A stretch of DNA of 64,000 nt, taken from positions 62,001 through 126,000 of the forward strand of contig NZ_BMQT01000011.1 of assembly GCF_014648255.1 (NCBI RefSeq). The letters run 5' to 3'. Under the pieces are notes generated by a model. It was not told the DNA's origin, made no database searches, and worked only from the letters and a program-made list of their open reading frames with translations. This stretch comes from Nocardioides albus (GTDB lineage Bacteria; Actinomycetota; Actinomycetes; Propionibacteriales; Nocardioidaceae). Position numbers and translations under genes: made by a program. The stretch's first letter is position 1. The number at the start of each line of letters is the position of its first letter. Below, piece by piece: positions 36,577 through 44,595 of the stretch.

Positions 36577-36886
36577 CGTGTCACTCCATGTGGGTTGCCG
36601 GTCGGGTGCCGCTTGCACGGCGTTGTCGATAGGGGCACGGGTGGTGCCCGAGGAATACATTACCCGCTAGTAACAACGGGGGTTCCCAGGGGTCGCTCAC
36701 CGCGGGCATCGAGGGCCGTTCGCCGATGTCCGCGCGTCGGCTTGGGAATATCGCGGACGTCCAGGATGCTGCCCTGTCGTCATGTGGAAGCGTGTATTGA
36801 GAAGGTTGAGCCCCAGGGTCGAGACCCCGGGCGGGACAGATGACCGCAAGGCCCCGCAGGGCCGTACGCAACGGGAGGAGGCACCG
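36577..36886. promoter_or_regulatory. Divergent region between fadA and the PAC2 gene
   Basis: This 310-bp gap must contain the promoters of both directions. Visible structure: the dyad at 36659-36674, a weak 7-bp inverted repeat gtccgcg/cgcggac (36728-36758), and a small ggccc/gggcc hairpin in the PAC2 leader near 36850. GGGAGGAGG before 36887 is the PAC2 ribosome binding site. No ORF is convincing. Confidence 0.5.
36659..36674 (-). promoter_or_regulatory. Operator candidate of the fadA-fadB operon
   Basis: Read on the minus strand, gttactagcgggtaat contains TTAC-N6-GTAA. It lies 83 bp before the fadA start. The fabG4/fadA2 divergent region has a similar gttactgg...gtaac dyad (44494-44512), so a common fatty-acid regulator is possible. 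Confidence 0.35.
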
Positions 36887-37846
36887 ATGTCCGGATCACG
36901 GCTCGTGCACATCGTGGACGACCTGCCGGAGGAGGTCGTCCTCGCAGGTGGCGACCGGCTGCCGATGGTGGTCGTCCTGGACGGTTTCCTCGATGCCGGC
37001 AAGGCGGCAGAGCGGGCCACGGCCCATCTCATCCAGGCCTCGAGACGGGCGCCGGTGGTGGCGACCTTTGATGTCGACGAGCTCCACGACTACCGGGCCC
37101 GGCGACCGGCGATCTCGTTCGTCAGCGACCACTACGAGTCCTTCGATGCGCCGCGGCTGGTCGTCCGGCTCCTCAAGGACACCGGTGACAACCCCTACCT
37201 CCTGCTCCACGGCCCCGAGCCCGACAACCGCTGGGAGGCGTTCGCCGGCGCCGTACGCGATGTCATCGAGCGTCTGGGCGTGACCGAGGTGATCTCCCTC
37301 GGTTCGGTGCCGATGGCGGTGCCGCACACGCGTCCGTTGACCACGACCAGGCATGCCAACGATCCGGCCCAGGAGCTCGCCGGGCAGATCTGGGAGAGCC
37401 CGTGGAAGGGCGAGATCCGGATCCCGTCCTCGGCCCAGGCCCTGGTGGAGGTACGCCTGGGGGAGTGGGGCCACCCCGCTGGGGGGTTCGTCGTGCACAT
37501 GCCGCACTACCTGGCGCAGAGTGACTACCCGGCCGCGGCGGTCGTGCTCGTCGAGGAGCTCGAGCGCGCGGCGCGGCTGACGATCCCCGTCTCCGACCTG
37601 GAGGCCGAGGCGCAGCGCCGCGAGGAGGAGATCGCCTCCTACATCGAGGAGAACGCCGAGGTGCGGGAGGTCGTGGCCGCGCTCGAGCGGCAGTACGACA
37701 CCTTCCAGCGTGGCGAGGAGTCCGGACGCTCCCTCCTGGCGCCCGACGAGCCGCTGCCGACCGGTGACGAGCTCGGTGAGCAGTTCGAGCAGTTCCTGGC
37801 CGGGCTGAACGGCCCCGACCCCGATGACGGCCCTGAGAAGGACTGA
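36887..37846 (+). CDS. PAC2-family protein
   Basis: The product is 319 residues starting at ATG 36887 behind GGGAGGAGG. The PAC2 fold (about 15-235) shows VVVLDGFLDAGKAAERATAHL, VISLGSVPMAVPHTRPL and HMPHYLAQSDYPAAAVVLVEEL. The C terminus (about 235-300) is a charged coiled-coil segment. PAC2 proteins are related to proteasome assembly chaperones, and actinobacteria carry several alongside their 20S proteasome; the exact role is not established. TesB follows after 15 bp. Confidence 0.87.
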   Translation: MSGSRLVHIVDDLPEEVVLAGGDRLPMVVVLDGFLDAGKAAERATAHLIQASRRAPVVATFDVDELHDYRARRPAISFVSDHYESFDAPRLVVRLLKDTGDNPYLLLHGPEPDNRWEAFAGAVRDVIERLGVTEVISLGSVPMAVPHTRPLTTTRHANDPAQELAGQIWESPWKGEIRIPSSAQALVEVRLGEWGHPAGGFVVHMPHYLAQSDYPAAAVVLVEELERAARLTIPVSDLEAEAQRREEEIASYIEENAEVREVVAALERQYDTFQRGEESGRSLLAPDEPLPTGDELGEQFEQFLAGLNGPDPDDGPEKD

Positions 37847-37861
37847 GGGAAACTCACTCAC

Positions 37862-38740
37862 ATGACGACGGAGGCCGTAGCGGCGGATCAGGCAGTGGCG
37901 GAGCTGGTGGGGGTGCTCGACCTGGTCGAGATCGACAAGGATCTCTTCCATGGCGCCACCACGACCCGCAACTCGCGCGGGCGCGCCTACGGTGGCCAGG
38001 TGGCCGCGCAGGCGTTGATGGCCGCGATCCGATCAGCCGACGACGCCTACACGGTGCACTCGATGCACTCCTACTTCCTGCTCCCCGGTGACCCGTCCTA
38101 CCCGATCGTCTACGAGGTCGAACGGATCCGCGACGGCCGTTCCTTCGAGACCAGGCGGGTCCGCGCGCGCCAGAAGGGGCGCGACATCTACTACCTCACC
38201 GCCAACTTCCAGCGGGAGGAGACCGGCTTCGAGCACCAGGACGCGATGCCGTCCGTCCCGCCGCCGGAGAAGTGCATCGACTTCCTGAAGATGATGGCCG
38301 ACTCGGGGTCGCCCGAGGCAGTGTCGCTGGCCCGGGAGTGGGAAGCGGTCGAGGTACGCGCCGTCGGCAACTCCCTCCTGGGCATCGAGCCCGACCCGAC
38401 CCGTCCCGCGCAGCAGCGCCTCTGGATCCGCCTGGGCGCCGCGCTTCCCGACGACCCCGACATCCAGCGTGGTGCCTTCACCTGGGCCTCCGACATCTCG
38501 CTGCTCGGCGCCTCCCTGGCTGCCCACTCGCTGGACCACAAGGGCATCCAGATGGCCTCGCTGGACCACACCATCTGGTTCCACCGGCCTTTCCGAGCCG
38601 ATGAGTGGTGGCTCTACGACCAGGAGAGCCCTTCGGCCTACGGTGGCCGCGGTCTGTCCATCGGTCGCGTCTTCACCGCCGACGGCACCCTGGCTGCCAC
38701 GGTCGCTCAAGAGGGCCTCATCCGCCCGCCGCGCGCCTGA
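37862..38740 (+). CDS. tesB: Acyl-CoA thioesterase II
   Basis: The product is 292 residues with two hot-dog domains. RGRAYGGQVAAQALMAAI and SMHSYFLLPGDPSYPIVYEV mark the N-terminal half, and ASLDHTIWFHRPFRADEWWL the C-terminal half, including the conserved Asp of the catalytic Asp-Thr/Ser-Gln set. It hydrolyses medium- and long-chain acyl-CoA to free acid and CoA. It is probably cotranscribed with the PAC2 gene. A phased palindromic array begins ten bases after its stop. Confidence 0.93.
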   Translation: MTTEAVAADQAVAELVGVLDLVEIDKDLFHGATTTRNSRGRAYGGQVAAQALMAAIRSADDAYTVHSMHSYFLLPGDPSYPIVYEVERIRDGRSFETRRVRARQKGRDIYYLTANFQREETGFEHQDAMPSVPPPEKCIDFLKMMADSGSPEAVSLAREWEAVEVRAVGNSLLGIEPDPTRPAQQRLWIRLGAALPDDPDIQRGAFTWASDISLLGASLAAHSLDHKGIQMASLDHTIWFHRPFRADEWWLYDQESPSAYGGRGLSIGRVFTADGTLAATVAQEGLIRPPRA

Positions 38741-38749
38741 CCTCTCAAC

Positions 38750-38839
38750 GAGTCGGCTCGTCCTGACGGGATTCGGCGCCGAGTCGGCTCGTCATGACGA
38801 GCCGACTCGGCGGGAATTTCGGTCAGAACGAGCCGACTC
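38750..38839. repeat. 31-bp-phased palindromic array (family P31, copy 2)
   Basis: gagtcggctcgtc occurs directly at 38750 and 38781 and inverted with ends at 38808 and 38839. Each step is 31 bp, and the four copies are exactly symmetric about 38794/38795. The inner pair forms a perfect 36-bp palindrome (38777-38812). The rest of the 204-bp gap shows nothing else clear. The core matches the array at 4305-4399. Confidence 0.88.
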
Positions 38840-38944
38840 GACGCGTCTGTCTCATCATCGTATCCAGAAATAGGCCGGCGCACTATCGCACACCCTGGTC
38901 GCCTGCCGCGATAGCGCACCGACCCCGCGGGCTAAGGTGGCGCC

Positions 38945-39295
38945 GTGGATCAGATCACCGTGTACGAGAAGCCGACCTGCACGACGTGTCGGAACCTGTT
39001 CGTCCTCCTCAAGGAGGAGGGAGTCGACTTCGAGAAGGTCGACTACCACGTCCTCGGTCTGCGGACCGAGGAGGTCAAGGACATCCTCGCGAAGACCGGC
39101 CTGAGCGCTCGGGACGTGCTGCGGAGGCGGGAGCCGGTCTACAAGGAGCTCGACCTCGGCAACCGCGACCTCTCCGAGGACGAGCTGGTCGCCCTCATGG
39201 TCGAGCACCCGGCCCTGCTGGAGCGCCCGATCGTGCTCAAGGGCGACCGCGGCGTGCTGGCCCGGCCGATCGACAAGGTACGCGAGCTGTTCTGA
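38945..39295 (+). CDS. ArsC/Spx-family thioredoxin-fold protein
   Basis: The product is 116 residues from GTG 38945. The active-site motif is CTTC in YEKPTCTTCRNLFVLLKEEG, and the conserved RRREPVYKEL and PIVLKGDRGVLARP follow, as in the ArsC-like family. Annotation pipelines call these arsenate reductases, but there is no arsenic operon here and the CxxC form suggests a more general thiol reductase. Its last 59 bp are antisense to the convergent gene at 39237-40532. Confidence 0.87.
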   Translation: MDQITVYEKPTCTTCRNLFVLLKEEGVDFEKVDYHVLGLRTEEVKDILAKTGLSARDVLRRREPVYKELDLGNRDLSEDELVALMVEHPALLERPIVLKGDRGVLARPIDKVRELF

Positions 39296-40532
39296 GCCGG
39301 CCTGCGACCGCGGTCGAGAAGATCGCGATCCGGGTGCGGTGATCCCAGGCCAGTGTGGCCAGCGACCAGGAGCTGAAGGCGAGCACCGCCGCCCCGGCCA
39401 CACTGAGCGCGGCGGGGCCCGCTGTCGTCCAGCGCAGCTGGGTCAGCAGGACTATCGAGGCTCCGCCGGCTCCGGTCGCCCCGAGGACGCGGTTCGCCCA
39501 GCCGCGTACACCGCTGGCTCCGCCGCCGGTGACCACGTCGATCATGCCGGTGACGATCGTCAGCGGTAGAAAGATCCAGCCGACGCCGCGGGCGATCCGC
39601 GCGCCGACCAGGAATCGAAGGAAGCCGCCGTTCGCGCTTCCGCGGGCGAAGTGCCGCAGTGCGCCCAGCGACCGTGACCGGGCCAGCCCGAGCAGGGTGG
39701 TACGCAGGAAACGGACGTACGCGCTGCCCTTCCCGATCACACCGCCAGCGCTCTTGGCGACCGTGCCGACCGAGAGCGCCGCGGCGCCCTCCTCGCCCAG
39801 CGAGGCGACGATCTGCCGGGTCGCGACGACGCGGTCGAGGTAGGCGGCGATCCGTGACCGGAGACTCTCGGGGAACTCGATCGCGTGTAGCGCTCGCGCG
39901 GTCGCCGCGTCGGTTCGGACGACCCGATCGAGGGCGACGGTGACGGCCTGCGGGTACGACGCCGGGCCATCGGCGAGCGGACATCCTGCCGCCACCGCGT
40001 CCGCGGTCGCCTCGCTCAGATCGGCCAACGCGGCATCCAGGCTCGCAGCGCCGTCGTACATCGCCCAGCGTGCGTGTCGCAGCGCCTTGTGGACCAGCTC
40101 GACGTTGCGTACCTCGGTCTCCGTCTGTGACGGCGCCGCAGCCGTCAGGACGCCTGGCAGCTCGCGCAGGTGCGACTCGAGGATGTCGGCGGCGACGTGT
40201 ACGCGGCGGGCGGCCTCGGTCAGCGCCTGGGTCGACCAGCCGCCGACCTGGGCGAGTCCAGGTGGACCGGTCGGCGACACATAGGCCCTCTCGGCGTGAC
40301 GGAGGTCGAACCGGTCTTCGGCCGGACCGCACGGTTCGGCGAGCCTGTCGGCGCAGGAACGTACCGCGGCCGCCAGGCGCGTGGAGAGCCACAGCGTGGC
40401 CTGCGCGGTCTGGGAGCCCGCGAGACCGCCGAGAACGGGGTCCATCGGGCCGGTGACGTCGATCGCGCGCAGCGCGGTCACGAGGGTCGTCAGGTCGGCT
40501 GCAGTCTGGTGGGGGTCAGCATGCATGCGCAT
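39237..40532 (-). CDS. Unknown protein with C-terminal membrane segments
   Basis: The product is 431 residues. The first 250 are soluble and helix-rich without cysteine clusters or known motifs. Two hydrophobic stretches occur near the end: WIFLPLTIVTGMIDVVTG (about 320-337) and PAALSVAGAAVLAFSSWSLA (about 375-395). The basic tail (RTARVPCRSAGPARRGRP) lies opposite the arsC-like gene and is probably a non-conserved read-through end. I recognise no family; a helical N-terminal domain with a late membrane anchor could be a secretion-substrate-like layout, but that is a guess. Confidence 0.7.
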   Translation of the reverse strand: MRMHADPHQTAADLTTLVTALRAIDVTGPMDPVLGGLAGSQTAQATLWLSTRLAAAVRSCADRLAEPCGPAEDRFDLRHAERAYVSPTGPPGLAQVGGWSTQALTEAARRVHVAADILESHLRELPGVLTAAAPSQTETEVRNVELVHKALRHARWAMYDGAASLDAALADLSEATADAVAAGCPLADGPASYPQAVTVALDRVVRTDAATARALHAIEFPESLRSRIAAYLDRVVATRQIVASLGEEGAAALSVGTVAKSAGGVIGKGSAYVRFLRTTLLGLARSRSLGALRHFARGSANGGFLRFLVGARIARGVGWIFLPLTIVTGMIDVVTGGGASGVRGWANRVLGATGAGGASIVLLTQLRWTTAGPAALSVAGAAVLAFSSWSLATLAWDHRTRIAIFSTAVAGRLRTARVPCRSAGPARRGRP

Positions 40533-40581
40533 GTTCTATCGGTCGGTGGCCGGGACCCGGACCCGACCCTCACCGAGCGAG

Positions 40582-40995
40582 TCAGGCGCGCAGGCGTTCG
40601 ACCGGCTGCCCGGTGGTGCGGGTGATGAGATCGACGTCGTTGTCGGCGTGGAGCACGGTGAGGTCGGCCTCCTCGGCGACCGCCGCGACGAGCAGGTCCG
40701 GGACCGACGGGGCCCGGTGGCGGCCGTCGCGCAGGACGATCCGCTGGATCTCCAGCGCCCGCGCCTCGGTGCGCGGCGTCAACGTCGCCAGCGGCATGTG
40801 GATCACCGGCACGTCCTCGACGAGCTCGGACCATTCCCGCTCCGAGCGGGCCAGGTGGCCGATCTCGAGCAGCGTGGTGGTGGTGATGCGTACTTGTCCC
40901 AGCTCGATCAGGCGGGACCACTTCTCAGCGTCGGGGCTGGTGGACATCCGGGCGAGTGCCGACCGGTGCATCAGCCAGGGTCGCCTCACGACCAT
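40582..40995 (-). CDS. vapC: PIN-domain toxin-like ribonuclease (VapC) with altered first active-site residue
   Basis: The product is 137 residues. PIN acidic residues are visible as Glu44 (TTLLEIGHLARS), Asp100 (SVPDLLVAAVAE) and Asp118 (HADNDVDLI). The first catalytic Asp expected in the L-[IV]-D-x-S-A motif is replaced by His10 (WLMHRSALARM). VapC toxins cleave tRNA or rRNA and need their acidic cluster for metal binding, so this copy may be inactive or weakened. Its ATG overlaps the antitoxin gene by 10 bp, the usual vapBC layout. Confidence 0.87.
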   Translation of the reverse strand: MVVRRPWLMHRSALARMSTSPDAEKWSRLIELGQVRITTTTLLEIGHLARSEREWSELVEDVPVIHMPLATLTPRTEARALEIQRIVLRDGRHRAPSVPDLLVAAVAEEADLTVLHADNDVDLITRTTGQPVERLRA

Positions 40996-41204
40996 GCGTC
41001 ACGCATCAGACCCCGGTCGGCGAGCGGGGCGAACTTCGCGAAGTCGCCGCCGGCCACGGGTCGCGCCGGTGGCAGCGGACGCAGCGCGTCGGGCGTGAAC
41101 CATCGGCGGAGATACTCGTTGCGGGTGAGCCCGAGCCGCGTCGCCTCGGTGTCGATGCGCGCGAGCTCGTCATCCGAGAGGCCTCGGATCAGTACGTCGG
41201 ACAT
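40986..41204 (-). CDS. vapB: VapB-type antitoxin (ribbon-helix-helix)
   Basis: The product is 72 residues from ATG 41204. The N-terminal half, SDVLIRGLSDDELARIDTEA followed by RLGLTRNEYLRRWF, is a ribbon-helix-helix DNA-binding domain. The C-terminal half (PVAGGDFAKFAPLADRGLM) is the toxin-binding tail typical of this VapB group. It should neutralise the downstream PIN protein and repress the pair. It is first in the operon. Confidence 0.85.
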   Translation of the reverse strand: MSDVLIRGLSDDELARIDTEATRLGLTRNEYLRRWFTPDALRPLPPARPVAGGDFAKFAPLADRGLMRDAWS

Positions 41205-41260
41205 GTCTGTCCACCTCCTGGACGCAAGATGGTAGCCGAGGCCGGGGCGTCGACGTGGGA

Positions 41261-42175
41261 TCAGGGCCGGGTCGCCCGGTGGACCCAGGTCGACTCGACC
41301 TCCATGCCGACGTGGAGATAGAGGTCGAGGGCGCCGGTGCGGGAGTCCGTCGACAGGGTCGCGCGGGTGGCTCCGTGGGCGCGGGCAGCGCCGAAGGCAT
41401 CGGCGAGGAGTGCCTGGGCCAGGCCGCGGTTGCGCTGGTCCTTGCGGGTGGCCAGTCTGCTGACATACCCCTCCCGGCCGTCCTCGGTCATCACCAGCAC
41501 CGCGGCGGCCACCACCGCGCCGTCCGGGCCGGTGACGACGCGGATGTTCCACGGCTCGGCGCCGGGACGCTCGATGGTCGTGGCGACCCAGTCGGCATAG
41601 GGCTCCCGCTCGCGCTCGGACCACTCCAGGAAGGCGTCCTCGATCACGGTCCACACCTGCTCGTGGTCCTGCGGGGTGGCAGCCCGGATGGCGTACGCCT
41701 CGGGCAGCTCGCGCACCGGGATCGCCGCGTCCTCCGGCAGCGCCAGCACCCAGGACTCCCAGCGCGGGAACCAGCCCAGCGACTCGAGCAGCCGGTCGCC
41801 GGGCGAGCCCTGGGGGACCGGCATGCCGATGACCGGCTCGCCGAGCTCGGCGGCGCGGGCGCTGATCCAGCCGGCCAGAGCGGTGCCGATCCCGCGACCC
41901 CAGTGGTCGGGGTGGACGGCGGCATCGGCGCGGGCGCCGCCGGAGCACTCCGCGTAGGCCACCAGCTCACCGTCAGGTCCGAGCACGCCGACGGTCGCCG
42001 GGCCGACGTCGAAGGAGGGCCGCTGCCACTCCGCGACGATGTCGGCCTCCTCGATGAACACCTCGCCCACGGTCGCCAGCTCGTTCGCCGCCATCACGAG
42101 GGTCACGGCGGCGGCATCGGAGAGTGTCAACGGCCGCTCGGTGTAGTGCGGCGGGAGCTGGCGTGGGGCGGGCAT
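41261..42175 (-). CDS. Double-domain GNAT acetyltransferase
   Basis: The product is 304 residues with two GNAT folds in tandem. The first (about 15-150) has the acetyl-CoA motif DHWGRGIGTALAGWI; the second (about 160-300) has KDQRNRGLAQALLADAF and ends LYLHVGMEVESTWV. Tandem GNATs include mycothiol synthase, but the sequence lacks features that would let me assign that activity. It stands alone between vapBC and the MaoC gene. Substrate unknown. Confidence 0.87.
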   Translation of the reverse strand: MPAPRQLPPHYTERPLTLSDAAAVTLVMAANELATVGEVFIEEADIVAEWQRPSFDVGPATVGVLGPDGELVAYAECSGGARADAAVHPDHWGRGIGTALAGWISARAAELGEPVIGMPVPQGSPGDRLLESLGWFPRWESWVLALPEDAAIPVRELPEAYAIRAATPQDHEQVWTVIEDAFLEWSEREREPYADWVATTIERPGAEPWNIRVVTGPDGAVVAAAVLVMTEDGREGYVSRLATRKDQRNRGLAQALLADAFGAARAHGATRATLSTDSRTGALDLYLHVGMEVESTWVHRATRP

Positions 42176-42202
42176 GCGAGCACCGTCTCACCTGCAGGAC
42201 CC

Positions 42203-42232
42203 GGGCCGCCACGGGTTAAATCGTGGCGGCCC
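42203..42232 (-). terminator. Terminator after the MaoC-type dehydratase gene
   Basis: An 11-bp perfect stem (gggccgccacg / cgtggcggccc) with an 8-nt AT-rich loop lies eight bases beyond the stop of the dehydratase gene. Confidence 0.75.
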
Positions 42233-42239
42233 CTCGGGG

Positions 42240-43121
42240 TCACAGAGCGGTCGTACGCCCCACCAGGTGGAGCGTGTCCGAGCCACGCTTGTGGAGCGAA
42301 AAGTCGTAGCCGTCCAGGTGCTTGAGCGACCCGAACGCGACCGAGGAAGGCAGGAAGACGGGCTTCTTGAACGCGACATCCACCCGAACCGCTCCCGGGA
42401 GCCGGTTCTCCAGCGCAGCGATGCAGCGCGCCTTGGTCCACATCCCGTGCGCGATCTGCCGCTTGAAGCCGAGCGCCTTCGCGGTCAACGGGTAGAGGTG
42501 GATCGGGTTGTAGTCGCCGGCGACCTTGGCGTAGCGCCGACCCAGGTCGGCCCTGAGCGGGAAGACCGGCCCGGAGGGATCCACCTCGGCGAAATCAGAC
42601 GCCCAGATCACGTCGGGGTTGCGCTTGCCGCGGACCAGGTAGGTCGAGGTGGACTCCCACACGACCTCGCCGTCGACGGTGGCGACCGTCAGGAACCGGT
42701 ACGCCTTGCCGACCGGGTGCGGCTCGGGCTGGCCCACGGTCGCGGTGACCGCGACCGCCTCACCGACCGTGATCGGGCGATAGCCGCTGATCGAGTTCTC
42801 GATGTGGACCATCCCCATCGCGGGCGAGGGGAAGTCCGGAGAGGACATCAGCGCCATGTGGAGGGGGAAGGCCAGCATGTGCGGGTAGGGGAGCGGCACG
42901 GTGTCCTTGATCGGGAACCCGCACAGCTCGGCGTAGGCGTCGACCGCGTCCCGCTCGAGGACGACCGGCTCGCGGGTGAGACCGAGCTCCTCGTAGGCGA
43001 CGCCGGTCTTCTTGACCCCGGGGAGGGCGTTGACGCCCGGGATGGCGGGCAGCGCCGCCCGGAGGAGCAGGCCGGGACCTGACCTACCTGTGAAGCTGGG
43101 CTCGGTCTTGGGCGTGCTCAT
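42240..43121 (-). CDS. MaoC-family 3-hydroxyacyl-thioester dehydratase (HtdX-like)
   Basis: The product is 293 residues, a double hot-dog protein. The hydratase-2 motif is AGDYNPIHLYPLTAKALG with catalytic Asp203 and His208. It interconverts 3-hydroxyacyl- and trans-2-enoyl-thioesters. It overlaps the fabG4-type gene by one base (TGATG), and the thiolase fadA2 is divergent. The same trio (fadA2, fabG4, htdX) sits together in mycobacteria, which supports the assignment. Whether it acts on CoA or ACP substrates is unclear. Confidence 0.9.
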   Translation of the reverse strand: MSTPKTEPSFTGRSGPGLLLRAALPAIPGVNALPGVKKTGVAYEELGLTREPVVLERDAVDAYAELCGFPIKDTVPLPYPHMLAFPLHMALMSSPDFPSPAMGMVHIENSISGYRPITVGEAVAVTATVGQPEPHPVGKAYRFLTVATVDGEVVWESTSTYLVRGKRNPDVIWASDFAEVDPSGPVFPLRADLGRRYAKVAGDYNPIHLYPLTAKALGFKRQIAHGMWTKARCIAALENRLPGAVRVDVAFKKPVFLPSSVAFGSLKHLDGYDFSLHKRGSDTLHLVGRTTAL

Positions 43122-44443
43122 CAGGCCCCCAGCATCATCTGGCCGCAGACCCGCACGACGTTGCCGTTGACGCCCGTGGAGGCCGGCGAGGCGTACCAGG
43201 CGATGGTCTCGGCGACGTCGACCGGCAGGCCGCCCTGGGCCATCGCGTTGAGCCGCTGACCGACCTCGCGGGTCGCGAACGGCACCGCCGCGGTCATCTG
43301 GGTGATGATGAAGCCCGGGGCGACCGCGTTGACGGTGATGCCGTCGGGGAGCTCCTCGGCCAGCGAGTCGACGAAGCCGATGACGGCGGCCTTCGAGGCG
43401 CCGTAGGAGGTCTGACCCACGTTGCCGGCGATGCCCGCAATCGAGGAGACGCCGATGATGCGGCCGTTGGGGCGGATCAGCTTCTGCTCGAGCAGCTCGG
43501 CGGTGATCCGCTCGGGGGCCGAGATGTTGATCTCCAGCACGGTGCCGAAGCGGTCGGCCTTCTGGTTTGCAAGCTTCTTGTCGAGGGTGACGCCGGCATT
43601 GTGGACGACGATGTCGACGCCGCCGAACTTCTCCTGGAGGTAGGACGCGATCTTCGCCGGAGCGTCCTCGGTGGTGATGTCGGCGGTGATGTAGTCGGAG
43701 GTGACCTTCTTCAGATCGTCCTCGGACGGCGGGATGTCGAGACCGACCACGGTCGCACCGTCGCGCTGGAGGACCTTGGCGATCTCCTCGCCGATGCCGC
43801 GCGCAGCGCCGGTGACGAGCGCGACCTTGCCGGTCAGCGGCCTCGCGGGGTCGACCTGCTCGGCGGCGGGGGAGGCGTTCTTGGTGCCGATGCGGACGAC
43901 CTGGCCGGAGACGTAGGCGCTCTTCGGGGAGAGCAGGAAGGCCAGCGTGGAGAGCAGTGAGCCCTCGAAGCCCTCGGCGACGTAGACGAGCTGGACGGTG
44001 CCGCCCTTGCCGATCTCCTTGCCGAGGCTGCGGGTGAAGCCCTCGAGCGCGCGCTGGGCGACCCGCTCGCCACCCTTGAGCTGCTCGGGCGGGGTGCCGA
44101 TCACGACGACGCGAGGGTTGTTGTCCAGGCTGCGCAGCACCGGGGTGAAGAACTCCTGCAGCGCGACCAGGTCGGTCGTCGACGTCAGTCCGGTCGCGTC
44201 GAAGACCAGGCCCTTGAAGCGCGTGCCGCCGGTCGCCGTAGAGGTCGACGTGGCACCCAGCTCGGCGAGGAGGCCGTCGAGAGACTCGGCCAGACGACCC
44301 CGACCGCCGACCAGGACGGTGCCCTTGACGAGCGGGGCGCCGGCTGCGTACCGCTCGAGCTTGGCGGGGCTCGGCAGCCCGAGGTTCTTGACGAGGACCT
44401 TGCCGATCGCCGACTGCGTGAAGCTCTGGTACTTGTCGCTCAT
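43121..44443 (-). CDS. fabG4: Long-form 3-oxoacyl-thioester reductase (FabG4-like)
   Basis: The product is 440 residues, much longer than ordinary FabG (about 250). Residues 1-200 are a degenerate flavodoxin/Rossmann-like domain, typical of FabG4. The second half is a full SDR: TGAARGIG (211-218), NAG at about 292, Ser334 and the catalytic pair Tyr347 and Lys351 (YGASK). FabG4 enzymes are NADH-dependent ketoacyl-CoA reductases. It starts the minus-strand operon and is divergent from fadA2 across a 152-bp gap holding a GTTAC/GTAAC dyad. Confidence 0.93.
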   Translation of the reverse strand: MSDKYQSFTQSAIGKVLVKNLGLPSPAKLERYAAGAPLVKGTVLVGGRGRLAESLDGLLAELGATSTSTATGGTRFKGLVFDATGLTSTTDLVALQEFFTPVLRSLDNNPRVVVIGTPPEQLKGGERVAQRALEGFTRSLGKEIGKGGTVQLVYVAEGFEGSLLSTLAFLLSPKSAYVSGQVVRIGTKNASPAAEQVDPARPLTGKVALVTGAARGIGEEIAKVLQRDGATVVGLDIPPSEDDLKKVTSDYITADITTEDAPAKIASYLQEKFGGVDIVVHNAGVTLDKKLANQKADRFGTVLEINISAPERITAELLEQKLIRPNGRIIGVSSIAGIAGNVGQTSYGASKAAVIGFVDSLAEELPDGITVNAVAPGFIITQMTAAVPFATREVGQRLNAMAQGGLPVDVAETIAWYASPASTGVNGNVVRVCGQMMLGA

Positions 44444-44493
44444 GGTCTGCTCTGATCCTTCTGGGCGTAGTCTCTGAGGCGTACGGTTAGTAT

Positions 44494-44512
44494 GTTACTG
44501 GTCAGTTGTAAC
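44494..44512. promoter_or_regulatory. Operator candidate in the fabG4/fadA2 divergent region
   Basis: gttac (44494-44498) and gtaac (44508-44512) form a dyad with a 9-nt spacer. A half-site gtaac recurs near 44520. A TetR-type repressor of both operons would fit; a TetR gene follows fadA2. Confidence 0.4.
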
Positions 44513-44595
44513 TAGAGGTGTAACTCGGTGTCCACATTTCGTGATCTCCCCGACATACCCTTCTCCAAAGAGCGTCATCAGACAAGGATGAACCC

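Noticed and set aside
36728..36758. gtccgcg/cgcggac inverted repeat upstream of the PAC2 gene
   Set aside because: A 7-bp stem with a long loop is expected by chance at this GC content.
38945..39295. Arsenate resistance locus
   Set aside because: Only an ArsC-fold protein with a CxxC motif is present; no arsR, arsB/acr3 or second ars gene is nearby.
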